Position numbers and translations under genes: made by a program
Notes under the pieces: generated by a model
Seen by the model: the letters and a program-made list of their open reading frames with translations, nothing else
Databases searched by the model: none
Told to the model about the DNA's origin: nothing
Shown: one piece after another, positions 1 to 6,994 of the stretch
Layout of the letters: each line of letters begins with the position of its first letter
Position numbering within the stretch: position 1 is the stretch's first letter
Assembly (NCBI GenBank): GCA_963933885.1
Contig: CAWVWF010000153.1
Location: 1 to 8,829, forward strand
Reading direction: 5' to 3'
Length of the DNA: 8,829 nucleotides
From: CAWVWF01 sp963933885
GTDB lineage: Bacteria > Bacteroidota > Bacteroidia > Flavobacteriales_C > GCA-002722245

Positions 1-411
1 AGACTGAAGAAAAATAAATCACTTGAACCTACACATAAAGATGTTCCATTGCAACCAATTGAAATTGGGAATAAAGTTGTTTTGAAAAACATCTTTTTCG
101 ATGTAGATAAGTTTACATTGAAATCTGAGAGTAAAGTAGAATTGAAAAAATTAGCAGAGTTTCTTGAGAAAAATCCAACTTTAAAAATTGAAATTGGAGG
201 ACATACAGATAATCAAGGTTCTAAAGCTCATAACCAAGTCTTATCTGAAAACAGAGCGAAATCTGTTATGGATTGGTTAGTTACTAATGGTATCAAAGCT
301 GATCGTTTATCTCATAAAGGATATGCTGATAGTGAACCAATTAGTGATAATACTAAAGAGGAAGGAAGAGCTGAGAACAGAAGAACTGAGTTCAAGATAA
401 CAGGTAAGTAG
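1..411 (+). CDS. OmpA-family protein, C-terminal domain (5' end outside window)
   Basis: The reading frame is open from base 1, so this is the last 136 residues of a longer protein; a start inside the window (for example TTG at 49) would cut into conserved sequence and is unlikely. The fragment is a complete OmpA C-terminal domain, which binds peptidoglycan non-covalently and ties outer-membrane proteins to the cell wall. Visible hallmarks are NIFFDVDKFTL, the GGHTDNQGS motif (the Asp codon at 208-210 is the usual diaminopimelate ligand), ENRAKSV, and ENRRTEF near the end (Arg ligand, codons at 376-384). The preceding segment PLQPIEIGNKVVLKN resembles the linker seen in large Bacteroidota OmpA proteins that carry TPR, PD40 or carboxypeptidase-regulatory-like domains before the OmpA domain; what lies upstream here cannot be seen. 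It ends 16 bases before a strong terminator and converges on the YceI-like gene. Confidence 0.93.
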   Translation, partial: RLKKNKSLEPTHKDVPLQPIEIGNKVVLKNIFFDVDKFTLKSESKVELKKLAEFLEKNPTLKIEIGGHTDNQGSKAHNQVLSENRAKSVMDWLVTNGIKADRLSHKGYADSEPISDNTKEEGRAENRRTEFKITGK

Positions 412-427
412 GAGAAAAGTATTGAAC

Positions 428-472
428 AAAAAAAAAGGGTAGCTAAAACATATGTTTAGCTACCCTTTTTTT
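428..472. terminator. Bidirectional rho-independent terminator
   Basis: Perfect 11-bp stem GGGTAGCTAAA (437-447) paired with TTTAGCTACCC (455-465) around a 7-base loop. Nine A's (428-436) precede the stem and seven T's (466-472) follow it, so it reads as hairpin plus U-tract on both strands. It lies between the convergent OmpA and YceI-like genes, 16 bases after one stop and 15 bases after the other, and very probably ends both transcripts. Confidence 0.93.
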
Positions 473-487
473 GTTTTTTAAATTGGC

Positions 488-1147
488 TTATTCGCAAGCT
501 TCTTTAAGAACTGAAGTAACATATAAGTTAACTTCTGCCCATGTTTTACTTTCACCATCAGCACCTGCGTGTAATGGACCACAAATCGTATTCAATCCTT
601 CGATTGCATCAGCTCCGTTAAAGTCCAAAATGTTAAGCTCACCATTAAAACTAATTGAGTCTCCAGAAACTGAATAGTTTAAGGTAACATCTTTCGTGAT
701 TTTATTTAAAGTAACACTAACAACTACTTCATTAGAATCTTTGTTGAATGAAACGATAGAGGCTTTAATTAAAAAAGTAGATTCCATTTTACCGAAATAT
801 TCTTCTTTAACTCTTTTGTTTCTTGCTATGTCTTTTGTTTCAAGAGTAGATATAGGAATTGAAATTGTTGCGTTTGCAAAAACCTCTTCTGGAGTATCAG
901 CTACTTTAGTTCCTTCTACAGTGAATTTTGTGAAAGTTCCTTTAACTTCTTTCTTTTCTGTAGTTTTAAAACCACCGAATCCTATTGTTGTGTTTTCAAC
1001 ATCATAACCTTTTTTACAAACTTGTGGTGTTGCTGTAGCTGAAGAATCTTTAGCTACTGTAGTTGTGGAAGTTGTTTCTTTTGCTGTTTCCCCACCGCAA
1101 GAGATTAATAATCCAACTGCTGCAATTGATACAAATATCTTTTTCAT
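488..1147 (-). CDS. YceI-like domain lipoprotein
   Basis: 219 residues. The N-terminus MKKIFVSIAAVGLLISC is a lipoprotein signal peptide with Cys17 as the lipidated residue, which also supports this start. A Thr/Ser/Ala-rich linker (about residues 20-41) leads to a YceI-like domain from about 44 to the end. Family features seen are the opening YDVENTTIGFGGFKT strand pair, VKGTFTKFTVEG, ISTLETKDIARNKRVKEEYF (matching the family's Thr/Arg-Asp-rich helix before the Phe-Phe-like site), and LNKITKDVTLNYSV. YceI proteins have a lipocalin-like beta barrel and some bind polyisoprenoids; the ligand here is unknown. The residues after Cys (GGETAKE) lack the Lys/Asp-Asp cluster of surface-exported lipoproteins, so I infer attachment facing the periplasm. 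It lies 57 bp downstream of the beta-helix lipoprotein gene on the same strand and may be cotranscribed; no convincing promoter was found in that gap. Confidence 0.85.
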   Translation of the reverse strand: MKKIFVSIAAVGLLISCGGETAKETTSTTTVAKDSSATATPQVCKKGYDVENTTIGFGGFKTTEKKEVKGTFTKFTVEGTKVADTPEEVFANATISIPISTLETKDIARNKRVKEEYFGKMESTFLIKASIVSFNKDSNEVVVSVTLNKITKDVTLNYSVSGDSISFNGELNILDFNGADAIEGLNTICGPLHAGADGESKTWAEVNLYVTSVLKEACE

Positions 1148-1204
1148 TTTTCTGTGTTTTATAGATACACAAGTTTAAAACGAAATAGTGGAAGAAGGAA
1201 ATTA

Positions 1205-2650
1205 TTAAGGTGCTTTGTATTCGTAAACACCAAGATCTGGTTGTCCATCAACAGTTCTGAAGGAATTGTCTAGATCTTTACCGAGAAAAGGAATAAGGTT
1301 GTTTACGATATTAATATCTCCTGCATCGATTGCTTTAGAGTTCGCCTTTAAATGAAAATCATTGTTTGAAGTGTCCTCAAAATCAGGTGTTTCGTTTACA
1401 ATACAATTTACAAATTCAGGAAGGGTTGATTTAGTTTCGTCATTATCAACCTTGATTAAACAGTCTTTGAAAAGAAAGTTGAAATCACCTCCAGTTTCTT
1501 CACTCAATAAAATTTCGTTGTTTTTATTCCCGTATATAATAGAACTGAAAAAGTTAGCTTCAGAAAGGTTTCTTGTAATAATGTTCTTGTCAGCATCTTT
1601 GTACCAGTTGTTTAATAGTATAGCGGGCTTGTCAGAATTGCTATTACTATAACTACCAAAAGTGCAGTGATAAAAGTTATACTTTCCACCTAAGGAGAAC
1701 GCTCCACAATATTCTCCACAGTTTGAAACTGATGTATTGTAAGCTAAAATGTCTGTTCCTCTTCCTGATATTCCTATTGAAGAACAGTTCTTAATGATTG
1801 TGTTTCTTAGAGTTAAAGTTGGATTACTACTTTGAACACTATTGATTGTATCACATTGAACTCCAATCCGTGCATTTTTTATCACTGCCCATTGGATACT
1901 ATTATCGAAACTTAAAGGGAATAAATATACACCTAACCATTGTCCGGCAACATCTTCATACCATGGTTCTAATCTGTCTCCTTGTAAAACGACTGGTTTA
2001 TCTGCAGTTCCTTTGATTTTTAGTGATCCACCATAATAGGCGAGTATTGCTCCGTTATTGTGAAAGTAAACTTGTGCTCCAGCTGAAATATTTAATTCAC
2101 ACATTGAGTCGATAACTGCTATTCCGTAAACAACATGAGGCGTGTCACTTGTCCATGTTTCCGAACAGTTTAAAACAAATGAAGATTGACCGTTTGCAGG
2201 ACGATGGTAAATAGCATTTTGTCCGAAAGCAACAAGATTCACATCCTGAATATTACCGTTAGTTGTAAATACAATTGAGTCTTTAACTATAAAAGGTAGA
2301 TTACCAGCATTTGGATCAACTGTTACTTCAGCAAATACCCAGATTGAATCTTCGGCTCTTATTTCTATATTGTTAAAACTAGATCCTGCAACACCATCTA
2401 CATTAATTCTAAATGGTGAATTAGTTCCTCCTGCAATTTTTAAAGATGAAATTACAATTGGATTTTTATGTGGGTTTTTTATTTTGAAACTTCTTGTACT
2501 AGATCCGATAGTTGTAAATACAGTATCGAAAAATAAAGTGTCTGTTGTGAAATCTATTTTCTCAGTATCAGAATCTGCATAGTTGTCTTTTTGACAAGAT
2601 GATACTATGGCAACAATAATAACTAATATTCCAAGCGCTTTTTTAAGCAT
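1205..2650 (-). CDS. Parallel beta-helix lipoprotein with choice-of-anchor-Q-like C-terminus
   Basis: 481 residues. MLKKALGILVIIVAIVSSC is a lipoprotein signal peptide with Cys19 lipidated; no other Met in the signal offers a different start. The mature N-terminus QKDNY is close to the QKDDE surface-export signal reported for Capnocytophaga, so display on the cell surface is likely but not shown. Residues about 30-145 form an Ig/ASH-like region (phrases such as RSFKIKNPHKNPIVI, DSIWVFAEVTVDP, DSIVFTTNG). Residues about 160-420 carry the short Asn/Cys/Gly-rich turns of a right-handed parallel beta helix (TLRNTIIKNCSSIGISGRG, AYNTSVSNCG, FYHCTFGS). The end, KAIDAGD ... QPDLGVYEY, matches the closing motif of the choice-of-anchor Q family. 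Such helices often bind or cut polysaccharides, but I see no catalytic motif I can name, so function stays open; a structural or adhesive role is equally possible. Confidence 0.82.
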   Translation of the reverse strand: MLKKALGILVIIVAIVSSCQKDNYADSDTEKIDFTTDTLFFDTVFTTIGSSTRSFKIKNPHKNPIVISSLKIAGGTNSPFRINVDGVAGSSFNNIEIRAEDSIWVFAEVTVDPNAGNLPFIVKDSIVFTTNGNIQDVNLVAFGQNAIYHRPANGQSSFVLNCSETWTSDTPHVVYGIAVIDSMCELNISAGAQVYFHNNGAILAYYGGSLKIKGTADKPVVLQGDRLEPWYEDVAGQWLGVYLFPLSFDNSIQWAVIKNARIGVQCDTINSVQSSNPTLTLRNTIIKNCSSIGISGRGTDILAYNTSVSNCGEYCGAFSLGGKYNFYHCTFGSYSNSNSDKPAILLNNWYKDADKNIITRNLSEANFFSSIIYGNKNNEILLSEETGGDFNFLFKDCLIKVDNDETKSTLPEFVNCIVNETPDFEDTSNNDFHLKANSKAIDAGDINIVNNLIPFLGKDLDNSFRTVDGQPDLGVYEYKAP

Positions 2651-2654
2651 AATA

Positions 2655-2681
2655 CAAATCTAAATTAAAATTTGAAAGCAA
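2655..2681 (-). promoter_or_regulatory. Candidate promoter of the beta-helix lipoprotein gene
   Basis: On the minus strand TAGATTTG (complement of 2655-2662) matches the Bacteroidota -7 consensus TAnnTTTG exactly. A TTG (complement of 2679-2681) lies 16 bp upstream of it, slightly closer than the usual 17-23 bp. The element ends only four bases before the start codon at 2650, so a transcript from here would have almost no leader. It may therefore be real and leaderless, or a chance match. Confidence 0.35.
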
Positions 2682-2773
2682 CCTTAAATTATACGATTTG
2701 GAGCTTGAAATATTGTTATGATTTGTTGAAAATAGGGAAGCTTAAAAGATTACTAAAAAAAAGTGATTTTTAT

Positions 2774-2805
2774 TTGTGAATTCTTAATTACTCTTACTAT
2801 CTTTG
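2774..2805 (+). promoter_or_regulatory. Bacteroidota-type promoter of rpmE2
   Basis: TTG (2774-2776) and TATCTTTG (2798-2805) are separated by 21 bp and match the Bacteroidota vegetative promoter pattern TTG-N(17-23)-TAnnTTTG with no mismatch in the -7 element. Transcription would begin around 2808-2812, giving a leader of roughly 20 bases before the ATG of rpmE2 at 2829. Placement and fit make this the best promoter in the window. Confidence 0.75.
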
Positions 2806-2828
2806 TCGACCAATAAATAAGAATACAG

Positions 2829-3083
2829 ATGAAAAAAGGTATACATCCAGAGAATTATAGATTTGTTGTTTTTAAAGACATGTCTAACGAAAGTCAGTTC
2901 ATAACAAAATCATGTGCTGAAACAAGAGAGACTATTGAAGTAGATGGTACTGAGTATCCTTTATTTAAATTAGATATCTCTAACACTTCTCATCCATTCT
3001 ATACTGGTAAATCAACTATCGTTGATACTGCTGGAAGAATTGACAAGTTCAAAAACAGATTCGCAAAACACCTTAGTAAATAA
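2829..3083 (+). CDS. rpmE2: 50S ribosomal protein L31, type B
   Basis: 84 residues, the normal length of type B L31, a protein at the bridge between the 50S subunit and the 30S head. Recognised by the start MKKGIHPENYR, the phrase VVFKDMS, the central DGTEYPLFKLDIS, SHPFYTGK (residues 54-61) and the ending VDTAGRIDKFKNRF. The zinc-binding CxxC pairs of type A L31 are missing; the only cysteine is Cys29, so this is the zinc-free form. In many bacteria the C-minus form replaces the zinc form when zinc is scarce, but in many Bacteroidota type B appears to be the standard copy, so zinc control should not be assumed. No Zur-like operator is evident. It has its own promoter (2774-2805) and its own terminator, so it is a single-gene unit. 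Confidence 0.97.
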   Translation: MKKGIHPENYRFVVFKDMSNESQFITKSCAETRETIEVDGTEYPLFKLDISNTSHPFYTGKSTIVDTAGRIDKFKNRFAKHLSK

Positions 3084-3106
3084 GTTAAGGTTTTTTATAA
3101 AATACC

Positions 3107-3138
3107 AAGAGCCATTCCGTTATCGGAATGGCTTTTTT
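3107..3138 (+). terminator. Rho-independent terminator after rpmE2
   Basis: GCCATTCCG (3111-3119) pairs perfectly with CGGAATGGC (3124-3132) around a TTAT loop. The stem extends outward through AAGA against TTTT with one G-U pair, and six T's (3133-3138) follow. It sits 23 bases after the rpmE2 stop and about 45 bases before the next gene, insulating the two. Confidence 0.92.
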
Positions 3139-3181
3139 GGTTTAAGAATTATTATCTTCAAGTTCAACCTTTTTACGCCTT

Positions 3182-4345
3182 ATGAAAATTGTTTTAGTTG
3201 ATTCGAATTGGAAGAAGTTATTACCATTAACATATACCCGACCTATATCTCATGTAAGATGTGGGATTTTGAAAATTCACGAAAAATGGGATAAGTATTT
3301 GAACTCTGAATCTGTTTCAGTTTCAGAACCGTTTTTAAATCCAAAGTTTTTTAAAGAATTTGAAGGCGCAGCTCTAATTTTGAATTCTAAGTTTTTGCCA
3401 AGTGCTGATTATTTGAAAGCGATTTCAAATTTAGGAAATGGTGAAATGTTAGTTGGAAGTGAAGGTTGGATGGCAATAAAGTCTGATGTTGGATTTAAAA
3501 AAGAAAGCTGGGAAGGTTTAGAATCTAAAAAGTTTGAAGGTAATGTTACTGTAATTAATAGTTGGTGGGACTTATTTAAAGTGAATCTCCAAGAAATTGA
3601 AAACGATTTTAAATTAATTACTCAAAACAGAACTTCACAACCTTTATCAAAGACGAATATACTAATTGGTTCTCCAGATAAAATCTTTATTGAAGAAGGT
3701 GCATATGTGGAAGGATGTACTTTAAATACAAACGACGGTCCCATATATATCGGAAAAGATGTTGAGGTAATGGAAGGTACTATTATAAGAGGTGCATTTT
3801 CCGTTCTGGATAATTCTAAAATAAAATTAGGTGCTAAAATTTATGGACCAACTTCAGTTGGTCCTAAATGTAGAATAGGGGGAGAGGTTAAGAATTCAAT
3901 TATTCAAGGTTATTCAAACAAGTCTCATGATGGATATCTTGGGAATTCTATTATTGGTGAATGGGTGAATTTAGGAGCTGATACCAATTGCTCTAATTTA
4001 AAAAACACTTTCTCGGGCGCTAAAGTTTGGGACTATGAAAGTAGAACTTTAGAAGTAAGTGGTGAAGTGTTTATTGGTGCTTGTTTTGGGGATTATTCAA
4101 AAACAGGAATCAATACAATGATTAATACCGGTACTGTTATAGGTGTGAATGCAAACGTATTCGGAGAAGGCTTTCCTCCAAAGTATATACCTTCTTTTAG
4201 TTGGGGTAAAAATGAAATATATCAATTTGAACGTGCTTGGAAAGTGAACGTGAACATAGCAGAAATGGCTGGTGAACAATTAACTAAACTTGATAAGGCT
4301 ATTTTAAAAAGTATACAAGAAATTCCGCTTGAAATTTTCGAATAA
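3182..4345 (+). CDS. GlmU-like sugar nucleotidyltransferase/acyltransferase (Bacteroidota alternative type)
   Basis: 387 residues, shorter than classical GlmU (about 450). The N-terminal half is a divergent nucleotidyltransferase domain opening with MKIVLVD and LLPLTYTRPISHVRCGIL; the usual GxGTRM nucleotide loop is absent and TRP (residues 19-21), Arg26 and Gly28 take its place, as in the Bacteroidota/Chlorobi family annotated as alternative UDP-GlcNAc diphosphorylase/GlcN-1-P acetyltransferase. The C-terminal half (about 165-340) has hexapeptide turns of a left-handed beta helix. The segment NKSHDGYLGNSIIG, then VNLGADTNCSNL, lines up with the GlmU acetyltransferase core (AGHLTYLGDAEIG, VNIGAGTITCNY); His249 would be the catalytic base equivalent. 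The likely role is cytoplasmic UDP-GlcNAc supply for peptidoglycan and lipid A, by family inference only. ATG at 3182 leaves the whole LVD strand intact. A weak -7-like TATCTTCA (3153-3160) is 21 bases upstream; no terminator is seen after the stop. Confidence 0.85.
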   Translation: MKIVLVDSNWKKLLPLTYTRPISHVRCGILKIHEKWDKYLNSESVSVSEPFLNPKFFKEFEGAALILNSKFLPSADYLKAISNLGNGEMLVGSEGWMAIKSDVGFKKESWEGLESKKFEGNVTVINSWWDLFKVNLQEIENDFKLITQNRTSQPLSKTNILIGSPDKIFIEEGAYVEGCTLNTNDGPIYIGKDVEVMEGTIIRGAFSVLDNSKIKLGAKIYGPTSVGPKCRIGGEVKNSIIQGYSNKSHDGYLGNSIIGEWVNLGADTNCSNLKNTFSGAKVWDYESRTLEVSGEVFIGACFGDYSKTGINTMINTGTVIGVNANVFGEGFPPKYIPSFSWGKNEIYQFERAWKVNVNIAEMAGEQLTKLDKAILKSIQEIPLEIFE

Positions 4346-4354
4346 ATAATTAAA

Positions 4355-4407
4355 TGTCAATATGACTGTAAGTCGTAATTGGCATATCCATTGACCTGTA
4401 TAAGTCA
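4355..4407. promoter_or_regulatory. Repeated TGAC/GTCA half-sites upstream of lon (possible operator)
   Basis: The 139-base gap between the GlmU-like gene and lon holds five TGAC/GTCA-type half-sites within 53 bases: GTCA 4356-4359, TGAC 4363-4366, GTC 4372-4374, TGAC 4392-4395 and GTCA 4404-4407. They form two related inverted repeats, TGACTGTAAGTC (4363-4374) and TGACCTGTATAAGTCA (4392-4407), 29 bases apart, plus GTCAATATGAC (4356-4366). Stress-controlled expression of lon makes an operator plausible. I do not recognise the regulator, no exact TAnnTTTG element was found before lon, and this could be chance in a short AT-rich gap. Confidence 0.35.
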
Positions 4408-4484
4408 GTACTAAAAATGATGAATTTAAAGGTGTGATTCGTAATATTTAAAATTACTCCACGCCAATTTGTCGCAAAGAAACG

Positions 4485-6947
4485 ATGATGCAAAGTATAC
4501 TAGATTTTAAAAATTTAATGCTAGATAATATAATAGATACAGAAGCTGAATTTATTCCTTTATTAACTTCGGAAGAAGATGATGAGTTTATGAATGCTTC
4601 AATCCCCGATGAATTACCAATCCTTACTTTAAGGAATACAGTTTTATTTCCGGGTGTTGTAATTCCAATAACGGTTGGAAGAGACATGTCTATCAAACTA
4701 GTTAATGACGCCTATAAAGGAAACAAGACTATAGCAGTAGTGTCTCAAAAAAATGTTGATCAAGAAGATCCAGAACCAAAGGATATTAATAAGATAGGTT
4801 CGGTGGCTCATATCATGAAGGTTTTGAAAATGCCTGATGGTAATACTACTGTAATAATTCAAGGAAAGAAAAGGTGTGAAGTAACTGAGGTGACTTCTAC
4901 TGATCCATATTTTTTCGGGAAAATAAAAAAGTTGGAAGATATTAAGCCAAAGAAATCAGACAAGAAATTCGCAGGTTTGGTTTCTTCTTTAAAAGACTTA
5001 GCACTACAGATAATAAAAGATTCTCCAAACATACCTTCAGACGCTGCTTTCGCAATTAAGAACATAGAAAGTCCATCTTTCTTAGTGAACTTTATTGCCA
5101 GTAACATGAGTTTAACTGTTGTGCAAAAACAGGAAATGGTAGAAGAAAGTAACTTGCAAATTAGAGCTACGAAAGTATTGGAGCTTTTAACGCAAGAGTT
5201 ACAAATGGTGGAGATCAAGAATCAGATTCAATCGAAAGTAAAGGTTGATTTAGATAACCAGCAGAGAGAATATTTCTTGAATCAACAAATGAAGACTATT
5301 CAAGAAGAGCTTGGAGGTAGTTCAAATGATTTAGAAATAAAAGCCCTTGTAAAGAAAGCAGGAAAGAAAAGATGGAGTAAATCTGTAAAGAAACACTTCA
5401 ATAAAGAACTTGAGAAATTACAAAGAATCAATCCTCAAGCTTCTGAATATTCAGTTTATTTAAATTACCTAGAGCTTTTAGTAGATCTTCCATGGAATAA
5501 GTATTCTAAGGATGTATTTGATTTAAAAGAAGCTAAAAAGACTTTAGATCGAGACCATTATGGTTTAAATGAAGTAAAAGATAGAATTTTAGAACATTTA
5601 GCTGTTTTGAAATTAAAGAAAAACATGAAGGCGCCAATCTTATGTTTATACGGACCTCCTGGAGTTGGTAAAACATCTTTAGGGAAGAGTGTGGCAGAAG
5701 CTTTAGGTCGAAAGTATGTTAGGATGTCTCTTGGAGGTGTAAGGGATGAAGCAGAGATAAGAGGACATAGGAAAACTTATATCGGTGCAATGCCAGGTCG
5801 TATTATTCAGAACTTAAGAAAAGTAAAATCAGCTAACCCTGTTTTTATTCTTGATGAGTTAGATAAGATTAGTAGAGATGCTCAGGGAGATCCATCATCT
5901 GCTTTATTAGAGACTTTAGATCCAGAGCAAAATGAAAGTTTTTATGATAACTACGTTGAGCACGATTTCGATTTAAGTAAAGTAATGTTTATTGCAACAT
6001 GTAATTCATTAAGCAACATTCAACCAGCATTAAGAGATCGTTTAGAGATCATTGAAGTTACTGGATATACTCTTGAAGAGAAAGCAGAAATCGCTAAGCG
6101 TCATTTAATACCAAAGCAACTTAAGGAGCATGGATTAAAGACGAACCATGTGAAATTTACTTCTTCTATTGTTGAGAAAATAGTAGAAGGGTATACAAGA
6201 GAGAGTGGTGTAAGATCTTTAGAGAAAACTATAGCGAAAGTGATAAGGAATTATGCGAAATCGGTTGCTATGGAGGAGAAAATTGATCCTAAAGTAACTT
6301 CTAAGAAATTATTAGATATTTTAGGACCACCAAGAGAAAGAGATAAGTATCAAGGGAATGAATTCGCTGGTGTTGTTACAGGTTTAGCTTGGACATCTGT
6401 AGGTGGAGATATATTATTTATTGAAGTTTCACTTTCTAAAGGGAAAGGTAAATTTACTTTAACGGGTAACTTAGGAGACGTTATGAAAGAGTCTGCTACT
6501 TTAGCAATGGAGTATTTAAAATCTCACGCCGAAGATTATGATTTGAATTCTGATGTTTTTGACAATTGGAATGTTCATGTTCACGTTCCTGAAGGAGCTA
6601 CACCGAAAGATGGGCCTTCTGCAGGTATTACAATGTTAACAGCTTTAGCAAGTGCATTTACGCAAAGAAAAGTTAGAGCAAATGTTGCAATGACTGGTGA
6701 AATTACATTGAGAGGGAAGGTACTTCCGGTTGGAGGAATTAAAGAAAAAATATTAGCTGCAAAAAGAGCTAATATTAAAGAGATCATTGTAAGTACAGAG
6801 AATAAGCATGATGTAGAGAAAATCGGAAAGGACTACCTAAAAGGTGTTCAGTTTCATTTTGTGAAAAATGCTAAGGATGTACTCAAATTAGCACTCTTAA
6901 AAGAAAAGGTGAAAGATCCGATTAATATTAAAGGATTTAAAAAATAA
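4485..6947 (+). CDS. lon: ATP-dependent protease La (LonA)
   Basis: 820 residues, a little longer than E. coli Lon (784) because of an acidic N-terminal extension (EEDDEF). This cytoplasmic hexameric AAA+ serine protease degrades misfolded and selected regulatory proteins. Domains in order: LON substrate-binding domain from about 43 (LPILTLRNTVLFPGVVIPI) to about 240; helical/coiled-coil linker to about 330; AAA+ module with Walker A GPPGVGKTS (390-398, Lys396), Walker B VFILDELD (453-460) and Arg519 in LRDRLEII as probable arginine finger; protease domain from about 622. The catalytic pair is Ser712 in KDGPSAG and Lys755 in GGIKEK, 43 residues apart as in E. coli (679/722). All key residues are present, so it should be active. 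Two ATGs stand in tandem (4485, 4488); an in-frame stop at 4449-4451 and no ATG in between rule out a longer ATG start. A later start at 4518 is possible. A hairpin terminator follows the stop. Confidence 0.98.
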   Translation: MMQSILDFKNLMLDNIIDTEAEFIPLLTSEEDDEFMNASIPDELPILTLRNTVLFPGVVIPITVGRDMSIKLVNDAYKGNKTIAVVSQKNVDQEDPEPKDINKIGSVAHIMKVLKMPDGNTTVIIQGKKRCEVTEVTSTDPYFFGKIKKLEDIKPKKSDKKFAGLVSSLKDLALQIIKDSPNIPSDAAFAIKNIESPSFLVNFIASNMSLTVVQKQEMVEESNLQIRATKVLELLTQELQMVEIKNQIQSKVKVDLDNQQREYFLNQQMKTIQEELGGSSNDLEIKALVKKAGKKRWSKSVKKHFNKELEKLQRINPQASEYSVYLNYLELLVDLPWNKYSKDVFDLKEAKKTLDRDHYGLNEVKDRILEHLAVLKLKKNMKAPILCLYGPPGVGKTSLGKSVAEALGRKYVRMSLGGVRDEAEIRGHRKTYIGAMPGRIIQNLRKVKSANPVFILDELDKISRDAQGDPSSALLETLDPEQNESFYDNYVEHDFDLSKVMFIATCNSLSNIQPALRDRLEIIEVTGYTLEEKAEIAKRHLIPKQLKEHGLKTNHVKFTSSIVEKIVEGYTRESGVRSLEKTIAKVIRNYAKSVAMEEKIDPKVTSKKLLDILGPPRERDKYQGNEFAGVVTGLAWTSVGGDILFIEVSLSKGKGKFTLTGNLGDVMKESATLAMEYLKSHAEDYDLNSDVFDNWNVHVHVPEGATPKDGPSAGITMLTALASAFTQRKVRANVAMTGEITLRGKVLPVGGIKEKILAAKRANIKEIIVSTENKHDVEKIGKDYLKGVQFHFVKNAKDVLKLALLKEKVKDPINIKGFKK

Positions 6948-6953
6948 CATTTT

Positions 6954-6980
6954 AAAAGCGACTAGCAATAGTCGCTTTTT
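6954..6980 (+). terminator. Rho-independent terminator after lon
   Basis: Perfect 11-bp stem AAAAGCGACTA (6954-6964) with TAGTCGCTTTT (6969-6979) closed by a GCAA loop, a stable GNRA-type tetraloop. Only five T's (6976-6980) follow before ATATAT, so the tail is modest. The next gene begins 14 bases later; leaky termination could feed it. Confidence 0.8.
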
Positions 6981-6994
6981 ATATATCATTAAGT

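Noticed and set aside
471..1007. Plus-strand ORFs at 471-677 and 696-1007
   Set aside because: They lie opposite the YceI-like gene, whose signal peptide and domain motifs are clear; their translations resemble no family and the first begins inside the terminator.
1170..1177. TAAACTTG on the minus strand as a promoter of the YceI-like gene
   Set aside because: One mismatch to TAnnTTTG and no TTG at a suitable distance upstream; too weak to call.
1362..2582. Plus-strand ORFs at 1362-1652 and 2370-2582
   Set aside because: Antisense shadows of the beta-helix lipoprotein gene, without recognisable motifs.
4441..4457. GTAAT...ATTAC inverted repeat before lon
   Set aside because: Five AT-rich base pairs with a 7-base loop are expected by chance here, and no T-tract follows.
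4464..4471. CCAATTTG before lon as a -7 element
   Set aside because: The TA of TAnnTTTG is missing and there is no TTG at the right distance.
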